Shown here: positions 25,487 through 33,828 of the stretch, piece after piece
How the letters are laid out: every line of letters starts with the position of its first letter
How positions within the stretch are numbered: position 1 is the stretch's first letter
From: Nonomuraea montanisoli
GTDB taxonomy: Bacteria > Actinomycetota > Actinomycetes > Streptosporangiales > Streptosporangiaceae
Reading direction: 5' to 3'
NCBI RefSeq assembly: GCF_013363975.1
Contig: NZ_JABWGN010000014.1
Span: 1-64,000 of the forward strand
DNA: 64,000 bases
The notes under the pieces: model-generated
The model's input: the letters and a program-made list of their open reading frames with translations, nothing else
What the model was told of the DNA's origin: nothing
Database searches by the model: none
Translations under genes and position numbers: made by a program

Positions 25487-26293
25487 ATGAGGATCCGCCG
25501 TCTCGGCTCCGCCGACCTGGACGCCTGCACCCGCCTGGCCACCTCGCGCCAGTGGGGGCCCGAACGCCACAAGTGGGCCCTGCTGCTCGACGTCGGCCAG
25601 GGCTACGGCATCGACGCGCCCGACGGCGACGGGCTGGCGGCGACAAACATCCTGACCCGCTACGGCCACGACCACGCCGTCATCAGCATGGTCCTCACGG
25701 CCGAGCGCCACGCCCGCCAAGGGCTCGCCCGCGCGCTCATGGAGCACGCGCTGGAGGAGGCCGGCGACCGCACCGTCTCGCTGCACGCCACGGAGCAGGG
25801 CCGCCCGCTGTACGAGCGGCTCGGGTTCCGCACCGTGGGCCGGGTCGCCAAGCACACCGGCGTGTTCGCGGGCGAGCCGTCCGGCGCCACCCGCCCGGCG
25901 ACGGGTGACGACCTCGGCGCGATCCTGGCGCTCGACGCGGAGATCTTCGGCACCGACCGGTCGGAGGTGCTGCGTCGCATGTTCGGGTTCGGGCTCTCCG
26001 TCCGGGTGGCGGAGAAGGGTTTCGGTCACTGCTGGCGCAACGATACGGACGTTGTCATCGGCCCCGTGGTGGCCCAGGATCTCGCCACCGCCCAGGCGCT
26101 GATCGGTGACCTGGCCCTCGACGCCGGCGGCGAGGTGCGCATGGACCTCGACCTGGCCCAGGAGGAGCTGGTCGCCTGGGCCGTGGCGCACGGGATGGGC
26201 CGGCCGTGGGAGGTGTCGCTCATGGTCAGGCACGGGAGCCTGCCCGGTGACCGCACCCGGCAGTTCCTCCCGTTCATGCAAGCGCTGGGCTGA
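25487..26293 (+). CDS. Tandem GNAT-family acetyltransferase
   Basis: A 268-residue protein made of two GNAT-like halves. The first half has an intact acetyl-CoA motif, VLTAERHARQGLARALMEHA, and RPLYERLGFRTVGRV; the second half (from about residue 130) lacks a clear RxxGxG motif and may bind substrate. The overall arrangement matches DUF-type GCN5 proteins in actinomycetes with an acetyltransf_18-like C-terminal part. Start choice is open: GTG 25484 and ATG 25487 are spaced best from GGAAGG, while ATG 25475 abuts it. The substrate is unknown, and no operon partner is evident. Confidence 0.8.
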   Translation: MRIRRLGSADLDACTRLATSRQWGPERHKWALLLDVGQGYGIDAPDGDGLAATNILTRYGHDHAVISMVLTAERHARQGLARALMEHALEEAGDRTVSLHATEQGRPLYERLGFRTVGRVAKHTGVFAGEPSGATRPATGDDLGAILALDAEIFGTDRSEVLRRMFGFGLSVRVAEKGFGHCWRNDTDVVIGPVVAQDLATAQALIGDLALDAGGEVRMDLDLAQEELVAWAVAHGMGRPWEVSLMVRHGSLPGDRTRQFLPFMQALG

Positions 26294-26548
26294 TCCGCGC
26301 GTTCCGCGCCTGAGCGGGCCATCGACCTGAATTCCGCGCTGCACCGCCAGGATGACCATCGACGATCTCTCGGAGCCGGAACTGCCGATCACCAGCCGGG
26401 CTGACTCGTCGCTGTCGGCGTTTCTGACCGAAGAATCACCCCTCTCCCCCAATATGGCGTTTTTTCCAAAAACGATCAGCCATGCCCCGGCAGCGCCATA
26501 CAATTGCGCGCAATTGCAGATCTTTGTCCCTGGGGGAAGGACCAAACC
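26294..26548. other. Intergenic region ahead of the DUF5753 locus
   Basis: About 255 bp without a supported gene. The right half is AT-rich and holds a CATACAAT -10-like hexamer overlapping a perfect 16-bp palindrome, then the GGAAGGA ribosome binding site of the small gene at 26549. Confidence 0.5.
26501..26516. promoter_or_regulatory. Perfect 16-bp palindrome, probable operator
   Basis: CAATTGCGCGCAATTG overlaps the -10 region of the small gene at 26549. Related ATTGCGC or GCAATTGC sequences recur at 26856-26863, 27767-27774 and 27795-27803, ahead of the next two genes, as expected for a shared operator. Confidence 0.55.
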
Positions 26549-26770
26549 ATGCGCATGCGGTTCCTCGGCTCCACGTCGGAGGCGGGCGCCTGCCCCACCC
26601 TGTACGAGACCGACCGCGGCACCATCGTGGTGCAGGGCCTCCGGCTCACCGATCCCGAAGCTCTCGCCGACCTGCGCGACGTCCTCGACGGGGAGGACGC
26701 GGTGGAGGTTCCCCGGGAGCTGATCACCGAGATCGCCCGCCGCGTCCTGCCGGAGCCGCCGAAGCCCTAG
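26549..26770 (+). CDS. Small partner protein of the DUF5753 regulator locus
   Basis: A 73-residue acidic protein starting MRMRFLGSTSEAGACPTLYE and continuing TDRGTIVVQGLRLTDPE. This short family is common in actinomycetes next to XRE-DUF5753 regulators; its function is not established. It resembles the small proteins that accompany WhiJ/BldB-type regulators in arrangement only. A GGAAGGA site lies 7 nt before the ATG. It precedes the regulator by 139 bp in the same direction, with a palindrome in its own promoter. Confidence 0.75.
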   Translation: MRMRFLGSTSEAGACPTLYETDRGTIVVQGLRLTDPEALADLRDVLDGEDAVEVPRELITEIARRVLPEPPKP

Positions 26771-26895
26771 CCCGGCGCCGGACTCCGGGCGGGCGAGACG
26801 GTCGCGGGGCCGGTCCGGCATCCGGTTCGCCACATTCCGCTGTTGCTTGGTCACGATTGCGCCACTGCCTCTGGCATGATCCACCCCGTCCCGTC

Positions 26896-26901
26896 TAGCC
26901 T
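26896..26901 (+). promoter_or_regulatory. -10 box of the DUF5753 regulator gene
   Basis: TAGCCT eight nucleotides before the GTG at 26910, with no ribosome binding site, so the mRNA is probably leaderless. Confidence 0.45.
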
Positions 26902-26909
26902 CTTGCCGC

Positions 26910-27761
26910 GTGACGTCCTTTCAGCAGGCGCGGATCGACCTCGGCGGCCAGTTGCGGCAGCTCCGCGAGGCCGCCCACCTGTCGGGCAAGGACCTGGCCG
27001 AGCGGCTGCGCTGGCAGCCGTCCAAGGTCTCGCGCCTGGAGAACGCCAGGCAGACGGCCACCGAGGACGACGTCGTGGTGTGGGCGCAGGCCGTGGGAGC
27101 CGGCCCCGAGACCGCGGACGACCTGATCCGGCAGGCGATCGCGCTGCTGGAGCGGCACGACGACTGGAAGCAGCGGCACCGCAGCGGCCTGGCCGCGATC
27201 CAGGAGGACATCCGCGACCTGGAGGCCCGCACCCGGCTGTTCCGGGTGTTCGAGCCGAACATCGTGGTCGGCCTGCTCCAGACCGCCGAGTACTCCCGGC
27301 ACGTCTTCAGCAAGGTCAAGCGCCTCTACAGCGCGCCCGAGCAGATCGACGCCGCGGTCCGGGTCCGGATGCAGCGCCAGGAGATCCTGTACGACCGGGC
27401 GCGCACGTTCCGGTTCGTGCTGCCCGAATCGGCGCTGCACACCCGGCTCGCCCCGCTCGACGTCATGCGGGGCCAGCTCGACCGGCTGCTCGCCGTCAGC
27501 ACCCTGCCGAATGTCGAGTTCGGGGTCATCCCCTACACCGCGGAGATGCCGTCCGCGCCGATCAACGGGTTCTGGATCTACAACGACGCCATGGTCGGCG
27601 TCGCGACCCTGACCAAGGACCTCGTGCTACGGGACCCGGACGACATCGCCTTCTACGTCCGGGCTTTCGAGGACTTCGCGAAGGTGGCCGTTTTCGACGA
27701 GGAGGGGAGGGACGTCATCATCCGCGTTCTTGACGGATACCGGAAACAATCCTCGCATTGA
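26910..27761 (+). CDS. XRE-family regulator with DUF5753 (Scr1/WhiJ-like)
   Basis: A 283-residue protein. Residues ~8-65 form an XRE helix-turn-helix (LRQLREAAHLSGKDLAERL, RWQPSKVSRLENARQTATED). The rest is DUF5753, marked by VFEPNIVVGLLQTAEYSRHV, RVRMQRQEILY and FGVIPYTAEMPSAPINGFWI. In Streptomyces such regulators sit with small DUF397-type or other short proteins and influence development, or form toxin-antitoxin-like modules (Scr1 family). Here two short proteins flank it. The GTG start is supported by the -10 box just upstream. It probably binds the ATTGCGC palindromes of this locus; that is inferred. Confidence 0.9.
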   Translation: MTSFQQARIDLGGQLRQLREAAHLSGKDLAERLRWQPSKVSRLENARQTATEDDVVVWAQAVGAGPETADDLIRQAIALLERHDDWKQRHRSGLAAIQEDIRDLEARTRLFRVFEPNIVVGLLQTAEYSRHVFSKVKRLYSAPEQIDAAVRVRMQRQEILYDRARTFRFVLPESALHTRLAPLDVMRGQLDRLLAVSTLPNVEFGVIPYTAEMPSAPINGFWIYNDAMVGVATLTKDLVLRDPDDIAFYVRAFEDFAKVAVFDEEGRDVIIRVLDGYRKQSSH

Positions 27762-27766
27762 TCCTC

Positions 27767-27803
27767 GCAATTGCTTGCCCGCCTCCACAAGATCGTGCAA
27801 TTC
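27767..27803. promoter_or_regulatory. Second set of GCAATTGC-type sites
   Basis: GCAATTGC at 27767-27774 and GTGCAATTC at 27795-27803 lie between the DUF5753 regulator and the next small gene. They echo the 16-bp palindrome upstream of the regulator. Confidence 0.4.
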
Positions 27804-27832
27804 TGTCGCGGGAGACGTTGCGGAGGTGACGC

Positions 27833-28099
27833 ATGATGCTTGATACCGCGCTCAGCCTCGAGCGGTTCGCTTGGCACGCCGGTCGTCACGCCGACCTGAC
27901 GGTCCAGAGCCTCTCGCTGGCGAGTGACCCGGCGTACGTTTCGGTGCGCAACCGCTTCTCCACCACGCTCGCCGAGACCGTGACGTGCGCCGAGGACGGC
28001 AGCTTCGTCACCTCGTGGGGCTACCGGCTCGGCACGGCCGACGACGTCGAGTCGGCCGCCGCCCGCCTCGCGTTCCTCCTGGCCGCACTGCCCGCCTGA
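27833..28099 (+). CDS. Small actinomycete-specific protein beside the DUF5753 regulator
   Basis: An 88-residue protein with NRFSTTLAETVTCAEDGSF and VTSWGYRLGTADDVESAAAR. This matches the general pattern of short proteins found next to XRE-DUF5753 genes, which contain an LAETV core followed by a DDVxxAA helix. Function is unknown. GGAGG lies 6 nt before the first of two adjacent ATG codons. It completes a small-regulator-small trio with likely shared operators. Confidence 0.7.
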   Translation: MMLDTALSLERFAWHAGRHADLTVQSLSLASDPAYVSVRNRFSTTLAETVTCAEDGSFVTSWGYRLGTADDVESAAARLAFLLAALPA

Positions 28100-28134
28100 G
28101 AGCGCGGAGAGAGCCCGGAGCGGCCGGCCGTTCG

Positions 28135-28557
28135 TCAGGCGAGGCCCCCGCAGGCGTCCGGTTCCGCGGCGATGCCGCTCTCGACGACCCGCCGGTATTC
28201 CGGGCACCGGGTGAAGTCCTCGGCGTCGCACTCCAGGACGTGCTCGATCAGCCGCTTGGAGGCGGAGATCTCCGCCAGGCGGCGTTCCAGCTCGGCGTGC
28301 TGGCGCCGCAGGACCTCGCGCCGCTCGCCCGGGCCGGACGCCCGGAGGATCCGCCCGATGCGCTCCAGGCTCATCCCGCCCGCCTTGGCCCGCACGATCG
28401 TGGCCACCCGGACCACGTGGTCGTCGGTGTAGACGCGGCGGCCGTTGACGCGGGCCGCCGGGGTGAGCAGCCCCATCGCCTCCCAGTGCCGCAGGACGTG
28501 GGTGGCCAGCCCGAACCGCTCGGCCAGCTCGCCGATGCGCATGGGAGAGGCCGTCAC
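28135..28557 (-). CDS. MerR-family regulator
   Basis: A 140-residue regulator. The MerR DNA-binding domain is clear: MRIGELAERFGLATHVLRHW, then EAMGLLTPAARVNGRRVYTD. A dimerisation coiled coil (RREVLRRQHAELERRLAEIS) follows, and the C-terminal tail has cysteines in CDAEDFTRC and DACGG that might bind metal or sense redox. The GTG at 28555-28557 overlaps the stop codon of the upstream TetR gene (GTGA), implying coupled translation; an ATG five codons later is an alternative. Its target genes are not evident here. Confidence 0.82.
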   Translation of the reverse strand: MTASPMRIGELAERFGLATHVLRHWEAMGLLTPAARVNGRRVYTDDHVVRVATIVRAKAGGMSLERIGRILRASGPGERREVLRRQHAELERRLAEISASKRLIEHVLECDAEDFTRCPEYRRVVESGIAAEPDACGGLA

Positions 28558-29171
28558 GAGAAGGACGTCACCGGGATGCCGGCCTCGCCGGCGGCGGCGG
28601 TGCGGGCGTGGGCCAGCAGCCGCCCCCGGTCGAGCACGTCGGGATGCAGGGTGTAGCGGATGATCAGGCCGTCGAGCATGGCGTCGATCCGCTCGGCCGC
28701 GCCCGCGGGGTCCTCGCAGGCGAACTCCCCCGACTCCGTGCCGTCGGACAGCACCCGGGCCAGCGCGTCGAGCCAGGCCGTCTCCAGCTCCAGCATGATC
28801 TCGTTGACGGCCGGCTCCCTGAGCGCGGTGTTCCACGCGTCGATCCAGAGCAGCCAGCTCTGGTCGGAGGGCGACTCCGGGATGTAGTAGCGCAGCACCC
28901 GGTCGAGGCGCTCCGCCGCCGAGCCCGGGCCCGCGACCAGCTCGTCGAGCTTGGCGCTCTCGATGTCGAGCGTGGCCCGGAGCATGGCGGTGATCAGCTC
29001 GTCCTTGGTCGCGAAGTGGTAGTGGATGAGGCCGCCGCTCACGTTGATCGACTTGGCGATGTCGGCGATCCGCGTGTGGGCCAGACCTCGCTCCAGGACC
29101 ACCTTGCGCGTGGCCTCGAGCAGCTCGGCCCTGCGCTGGTCAGCCTGATCGGCCCGGGACGTACTCCGCAC
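28554..29171 (-). CDS. TetR-family regulator (BetI-like C-terminal domain)
   Basis: A 205-residue protein. Its helix-turn-helix reads GLAHTRIADIAKSINVSGG then LIHYHFATKDELITAMLRA, and the BetI/TetR_C_6 type sensor domain contains WLLWIDAWNTALREP. The GTG start at 29169-29171 sits 6 nt after a TAGGCT box. It begins 16 bp after the GT39 gene on the same strand and overlaps the MerR gene by 4 bp, so the two regulators form a pair with their own promoter. Inducer and targets are unknown. Confidence 0.87.
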   Translation of the reverse strand: MRSTSRADQADQRRAELLEATRKVVLERGLAHTRIADIAKSINVSGGLIHYHFATKDELITAMLRATLDIESAKLDELVAGPGSAAERLDRVLRYYIPESPSDQSWLLWIDAWNTALREPAVNEIMLELETAWLDALARVLSDGTESGEFACEDPAGAAERIDAMLDGLIIRYTLHPDVLDRGRLLAHARTAAAGEAGIPVTSFS

Positions 29172-29177
29172 CGGGCC

Positions 29178-29183
29178 AGCCTA
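29178..29183 (-). promoter_or_regulatory. -10 box of the TetR-MerR pair
   Basis: TAGGCT on the minus strand, six nucleotides before the GTG, within the gap that follows the GT39 gene. Confidence 0.45.
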
Positions 29184-29187
29184 TCCG

Positions 29188-31284
29188 TCAGGAGGCCGCG
29201 GCGGAGCAGTCGTGGAGGCCGTCCTGGCCGTCCACCGCGGCGCAGTTCTCCCGCACCCACGTGGACACCTCGCTGTTCCCCCGGCCGGGGCCGCCGCGGT
29301 CGCCGCCGCTGAGCACGTACCGCAGCCGGCCGGAGGAGACGAGCCCCTTGAGGCGGTCGACGGTCATGGCCGGGTCGCTGCCGGTGAAGCCGCCCATGGC
29401 GATCACCGGCCTGCCGGTGGACAGGATGATCGAGGACGCCTGCTGGGCGCTGTCGACGGCGACGAGCCACTCGGCCCGGCCCTGGTGGGCCAGCAGGTAC
29501 GTGACCATGGAGTCGCTGACGCCGCCCCCCGGGCCGCCCGTCATCCGACCGCTCCGGCCGTCCTGAGCCTCCTGGCCGTCCTGGCCGTCCGGGCCGTCCT
29601 GCGGGGGCTGGATGCCCTCGGGGAACCGGCCGCCGCGGAAGGCGCCGTCCTGGCCGGGCGGCATGCCGCCGGGGCGCGTCCCGCCCATGGGGCCGAAGCC
29701 CATGCCGCCCGTCGAAGGGCCGGCGGTCGGGTTGGTGCCGTTCACCTGCGAGCCGAGCGGCGAGACCGCGTACGCGGCGGGCCCGGCCAGCCCGGCGAGC
29801 AGCGTGGCGACCAAGGCGCCCACGGCGACCCCGGCGGCCAGCCGGCCGCGGCCGGCCAGGACCAGCCCGGCCAGTGCCAGCCCGGCGACGGCGAGGGCGG
29901 TGGCGGCGAGCACGGCCCACGCCAGCCACGGCACGAAGTCGGGGGTGCGGCGCAGCACGGCGAACGACCAGCCGCCCGTGACCGCGACCGCCAGGGGCAG
30001 CACCCACGCCCAGGTCCGCGACCGGCGGAAGGCCCGCCACATGAGCACGCCGCCCATGCCGGTGATCGCGGCCACGGCCGGGGCCATGGCGGTGGTGTAG
30101 TACGGGTGGAAGGTGCCGCTGGAGAAGCTGAACACCACGTAGTGGACGGCCAGCCAGCCGCCCCAGACCAGCCACGCCGCACCGCTCGCGCCGTCCTGGG
30201 CGCCGGCCGCCCCCTCTGCGCCGGCGCGTCGGACGGTCCAGCGGGTCAGCGCCGCGAACGCCAGGGCGAGGGCGCAGAACGGCAGCAGCCAGGAGATCTG
30301 CCCGGCCATGATGTCGTTGAACAGCCTTCCGGCACCCGACTCGCCGCCGAACGACGCGCCGCCTCCCCCACCGAACCCGCCGAATCCGCCGAACCCCCCG
30401 GAGCCGCCGGACCCGCCGGACGCGCCGCCGGGGCCGCCCTGGCCGAAGATCCGGCCCAGGCCGTTGTAGCCGATGACGAGGTCCCAGACGGAGTTGTCGG
30501 TCGATCCGCCGACGTACGGCCGCGACGCGGCCGGCCACAGGTCCACGATCACCATCCACCAGGCGCTGGAGACCGCCATCACGGCCCCGGCCGCGAGCAG
30601 GTGCCCGATCCGCCGCGCCACGGTCCCCCGGGCGCACACCAGGTACGCCAGCGCGAAGGCCGGCACCACCAGGTACGCCTGGAGCATCTTGGTGGTGAAG
30701 GCGAGCCCCACGAACAGCGCGCACAACAGCAGCGGCCGCAGCCGCCCGGTGCGCAGCGACTCCAGGCAGAACCACGCCGCCAGTACGAGCAGCAGCACGA
30801 GGATGGTGTCGGGGTTGTTGTCCCGGTTGATGGCCACGGTGATGGGCGTGAGGGTCATGACGACGGCCGCGAGCAGCGCGGCCACGTGCCCCTGCCGGGC
30901 GTCGCCGTAGGCGCGCAGCACGCCGCTGTGCACCAGGGCGACGGCGGCCACGCCCGCGACGGCCTGCGGCAGCAGCATGCTCCACGTCCCGAACCCGAAC
31001 ACCCGGGCCGACAGTCCCATCACCCAGAGCGCGAACGGCGGCTTGTCCACGGTGATGTACGAGCCCGCGTCGATGGCGCCGAAGAAGAACGCCTTCCAGC
31101 TCCTGGTGCCGGACAGGATGGCGGCGGCGTAGTACTCGTTGGCGTAGCCGCTGAGCGCCCACGCGTACAGGACGAAGGCGGCGGCGAGCACGGCCCACAG
31201 GGCGGGCCGCGACCAGCGCGGGGCGGGGGCGGCGGCGCGGCGGGACGCGCGGCGGCGGACGGCCAGGCTCACGGCGGTCGTCAT
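29188..31284 (-). CDS. GT39-family membrane glycosyltransferase (ArnT/PMT-like)
   Basis: A 698-residue polytopic protein. After a basic N-terminus, about eleven membrane helices follow. The first external loop carries DAGSYITVDKPPFALWVMG, with the conserved acidic and DKPP residues of ArnT-like enzymes; INRDNNPDTILVLLLVLAAW and a FTTKMLQAYL segment follow. Two loops are low complexity: a Gly/Phe-rich stretch at ~285-310 and a Gly/Met/Pro-rich one at ~520-580. The last ~100 residues are a periplasm-side domain. It likely transfers sugar from a polyprenyl-phosphate donor made by the GT2 enzyme whose gene overlaps it (ATGA). A GGAGGAA site precedes the ATG. Confidence 0.86.
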   Translation of the reverse strand: MTTAVSLAVRRRASRRAAAPAPRWSRPALWAVLAAAFVLYAWALSGYANEYYAAAILSGTRSWKAFFFGAIDAGSYITVDKPPFALWVMGLSARVFGFGTWSMLLPQAVAGVAAVALVHSGVLRAYGDARQGHVAALLAAVVMTLTPITVAINRDNNPDTILVLLLVLAAWFCLESLRTGRLRPLLLCALFVGLAFTTKMLQAYLVVPAFALAYLVCARGTVARRIGHLLAAGAVMAVSSAWWMVIVDLWPAASRPYVGGSTDNSVWDLVIGYNGLGRIFGQGGPGGASGGSGGSGGFGGFGGFGGGGGASFGGESGAGRLFNDIMAGQISWLLPFCALALAFAALTRWTVRRAGAEGAAGAQDGASGAAWLVWGGWLAVHYVVFSFSSGTFHPYYTTAMAPAVAAITGMGGVLMWRAFRRSRTWAWVLPLAVAVTGGWSFAVLRRTPDFVPWLAWAVLAATALAVAGLALAGLVLAGRGRLAAGVAVGALVATLLAGLAGPAAYAVSPLGSQVNGTNPTAGPSTGGMGFGPMGGTRPGGMPPGQDGAFRGGRFPEGIQPPQDGPDGQDGQEAQDGRSGRMTGGPGGGVSDSMVTYLLAHQGRAEWLVAVDSAQQASSIILSTGRPVIAMGGFTGSDPAMTVDRLKGLVSSGRLRYVLSGGDRGGPGRGNSEVSTWVRENCAAVDGQDGLHDCSAAAS

Positions 31285-32450
31285 CGGGCGTTCCTCCGGG
31301 GGTTGAAGACCCACACGCGCAGCAGCAGGAACCGCACGAGCGTGGCCAGCGCGTTGGCCACGACCACGGCGACCAGCTCGACGCCGTGCGAGACGCCGTG
31401 GGGCAGCAGCGCGAGGCCGCCGGTGGTCAGGGCGAGCCCGACGAGGAACGCGATGAGCCCCTCGAACTGCTGGCGCAGCGCCCCGGACGACCCGGTGACG
31501 CCGAAGGTGAAGCGGCGGTTGGCGGCGGTGTTGGCCACGGCGGTCACGAGCAGGGCGACGGCGTTCGCGGTGAACGCCGGGACGGCCTGGCGCAGGCCGG
31601 AGAACAGCAGCAGGTAGGCGAGCGTGCTGAACACGCCCACGACGGCGAAGCGGGGAAGCTGGCGGGCCATGCCGCGCGGCAGCTCGGCCTGGCGCACGCG
31701 GAGGGGGACGGGGATGCGGGCGGCGCCGGACAGCGTCCTGCGGGCGACCCGGGCCATGCCGCGCAGGTCGTCGAGGGCGGTCCGCAGGACGTCGACGCGG
31801 CTGTCGGGATCGTCCACCCAGTCGACGGGCACCTCGTGGATGCGCAGCCCGTGCCGCTCGGCGAGCAGCAGCAGCTCGGTGTCGAAGAACCACTGCTCGT
31901 CCTCGACGGCGGGCAGCAGCGCCTGCGCGACCTCGGTGCGCACGGCCTTGAACCCGCACTGGGCGTCGGAGAAGCGCGCCCCCATCACCGAGCGCAGCAG
32001 CAGGTTGTACGCGCGGGAGACGAACTCGCGCTTGGGGCCGCGCACCACGGTCGCGCCGCGGGAGAGCCGGGTGCCGATCGCGAGGTCGCTGTGGCCCGAC
32101 AGCAGCGGCGCCACCAGGGGCAGGAACGCGTCGAGGTCGGTGGACAGGTCGACGTCCATGTAGCTGACGACGTCGGCCTCGCTGGCCGACCACACCTGCC
32201 GCAGCGCCCGGCCGCGGCCCTTGGCGTCGAGGTGGACGGCCCGCACGTGCGACAGCTCCACGGCCAGCAGCCGCGCCTCGTGCCAGGTGCCGTCGGTGCT
32301 GGCGTTGTCGGCGATCGTGATGCGGAAGCCGTAGGGGAAGGTGCGGGTCAGGTAGCCGTGCAGCCGGACGATGCTCTCGCGCAGCGCCCGCTGCTCGTTG
32401 TAGACCGGGACGACCACCTCGACGAGGCGCGTCTTGACTGATGTCTGCAT
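31281..32450 (-). CDS. GT2 polyprenyl-phosphate glycosyltransferase fused to GtrA
   Basis: A 389-residue protein. Residues ~1-245 are a dolichyl-phosphate glucose-synthase-like GT2 domain (VVPVYNEQRALRESIVRLHG, TIADNASTDGTWHEA, YMDVDLSTDLDAF with the metal-binding DxD, FSDAQCGFKAVR). Residues ~260-389 are a four-helix GtrA domain that is thought to move or hold lipid-linked sugars. Together these make and present a polyprenyl-phosphate sugar for the GT39 enzyme encoded next. The ATG at 32448-32450 has no clear ribosome binding site; an upstream ATG at 32468 abuts GAAGG. It follows the histidine kinase gene by 40 bp. Confidence 0.88.
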   Translation of the reverse strand: MQTSVKTRLVEVVVPVYNEQRALRESIVRLHGYLTRTFPYGFRITIADNASTDGTWHEARLLAVELSHVRAVHLDAKGRGRALRQVWSASEADVVSYMDVDLSTDLDAFLPLVAPLLSGHSDLAIGTRLSRGATVVRGPKREFVSRAYNLLLRSVMGARFSDAQCGFKAVRTEVAQALLPAVEDEQWFFDTELLLLAERHGLRIHEVPVDWVDDPDSRVDVLRTALDDLRGMARVARRTLSGAARIPVPLRVRQAELPRGMARQLPRFAVVGVFSTLAYLLLFSGLRQAVPAFTANAVALLVTAVANTAANRRFTFGVTGSSGALRQQFEGLIAFLVGLALTTGGLALLPHGVSHGVELVAVVVANALATLVRFLLLRVWVFNPRRNAR

Positions 32451-32490
32451 GCTACTAGTGCAGAACATCCTTCTTTGAAGAGACTTGTGC

Positions 32491-33828
32491 CTATCTGAGC
32501 GCCGAGTGAGATTTCCCAGGAATCTCGACAGTGGCGATGACTCCTCCTCCCGGAGCGTTGTCAAGACGCACCCGTCCGCCCGCCTCGGCGACGGCCTGGG
32601 CCACGATCGCGAGCCCCAGCCCGGAGCCGGGCATGGCCCGGGCCGACGGCGAGCGCCAGAACCGGTCGAAGACGTGCGGCAGCTCCTCCTCGGCGATGCC
32701 GGGCCCGTGGTCGCGCACGGTCAGCGTGCCGGCGCGCAGCATCACGTCCACCTGGCCGGGGCCGAACTTGGCGGCGTTGTCGATGAGGTTCAGCACGGCA
32801 CGTTCCAAGGACGCGGCGCCGCCGACGACGTACCACTCGCCGAGGTCGGTGGTGACCTCGGCGCCGCGCAGCCGCGCCCGCTCGACGGCGGCCCGCACGA
32901 CCTCGTGCAGGCCCAGCTCGGTGTGCGGCTCGTGGTCGGTGTCGCCGCGGGCGAGCTGGAGCAGGTCGCCGACCAGCGTGGACAGCTCGGCGAACTGCGC
33001 CTTGACGCTGACGAGCAGCCGTTTCTTGGCGCCGGGCTCGATGCTGCGGCCGGTCTCCTCGCTGCGCAGCAGCAGGTCGATGTTGGTGCGCAGGGTGGTC
33101 AGCGGCGTGCGCAGCTCGTGGCCGGCGTCGGCGACGAGCTGGCGCTGCCGCTCCCGCGACCCGGCCAGGGCCGTGGTCATGGCGTTGAACGACGTGCCCA
33201 GCCGGGCGATCTCGTCGGTGCCCTGGACGGGGATGCGGGTGCTGAGGTCCTGGGTCTGCCCGATGTGCTCGACGGCCTTGGTGAGGCGGCCCACGGGGGC
33301 CAGGGCGGTCCTGGAGATCGCCAGGCCGGTCCAGGCGGCGGCCAGCGCGCCGAGCGCCGTGAGACCGGCCAGGCCGAGCGCCATCCGCCGCAGGGAGCTG
33401 TTCAGGTGGGCCAGCGGCCGGGACTCCAGGACGGCGACGCCGGGCGCGAAGTTCGTGGTGACCACGCGCACGCTGCGCCCGTCGACGGTCTGGCCGTTGC
33501 GGTAGACCGGCTCGCCCGGGTGAGCGAGCAGGGCCAGGTCCTCCTCGGTGGCCTTGATGGGTGAGCCCACGGAGCAGGTGGTCTTGTCGGAGAGCAGGAG
33601 CGTCACGGTCTCGGCGAAGTGTCCTTCGGTGCCCTCGGAGCGGCAGTGCTCCTGCAGCCATCGCTGGTCCTCGGGCTTCTCGGGCTCCATGATCGCCTGG
33701 TCCAGCGTGCCGAGCATCTGCTGCTTGGCCACCACCCACGACAACGCGGAGGCCAGGGCGATGGCCAGCGCCACCGCGACCGTGACCAGCAGCGTCAGCC
33801 GCGAGCGCAGGCTGCTGAACCGTCTCAT
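32491..33828 (-). CDS. Sensor histidine kinase
   Basis: A 445-residue membrane kinase. Helices at ~10-32 and ~170-192 bracket an extracellular sensor of ~135 residues containing two cysteines (HCRSEGTEGH and KTTCSV) that may form a disulfide. A HAMP linker follows, then the AGHELRTPLTTLRTNID phospho-acceptor box with H237, the NLIDNAAKFGPG N-box, DHGPGIAEEELPHVF and GSGLGLAIV. Its ATG overlaps the response-regulator stop (ATGA), which fixes the start. The signal is unknown; the following glycosyltransferase genes suggest a cell-envelope cue. Confidence 0.93.
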   Translation of the reverse strand: MRRFSSLRSRLTLLVTVAVALAIALASALSWVVAKQQMLGTLDQAIMEPEKPEDQRWLQEHCRSEGTEGHFAETVTLLLSDKTTCSVGSPIKATEEDLALLAHPGEPVYRNGQTVDGRSVRVVTTNFAPGVAVLESRPLAHLNSSLRRMALGLAGLTALGALAAAWTGLAISRTALAPVGRLTKAVEHIGQTQDLSTRIPVQGTDEIARLGTSFNAMTTALAGSRERQRQLVADAGHELRTPLTTLRTNIDLLLRSEETGRSIEPGAKKRLLVSVKAQFAELSTLVGDLLQLARGDTDHEPHTELGLHEVVRAAVERARLRGAEVTTDLGEWYVVGGAASLERAVLNLIDNAAKFGPGQVDVMLRAGTLTVRDHGPGIAEEELPHVFDRFWRSPSARAMPGSGLGLAIVAQAVAEAGGRVRLDNAPGGGVIATVEIPGKSHSALR

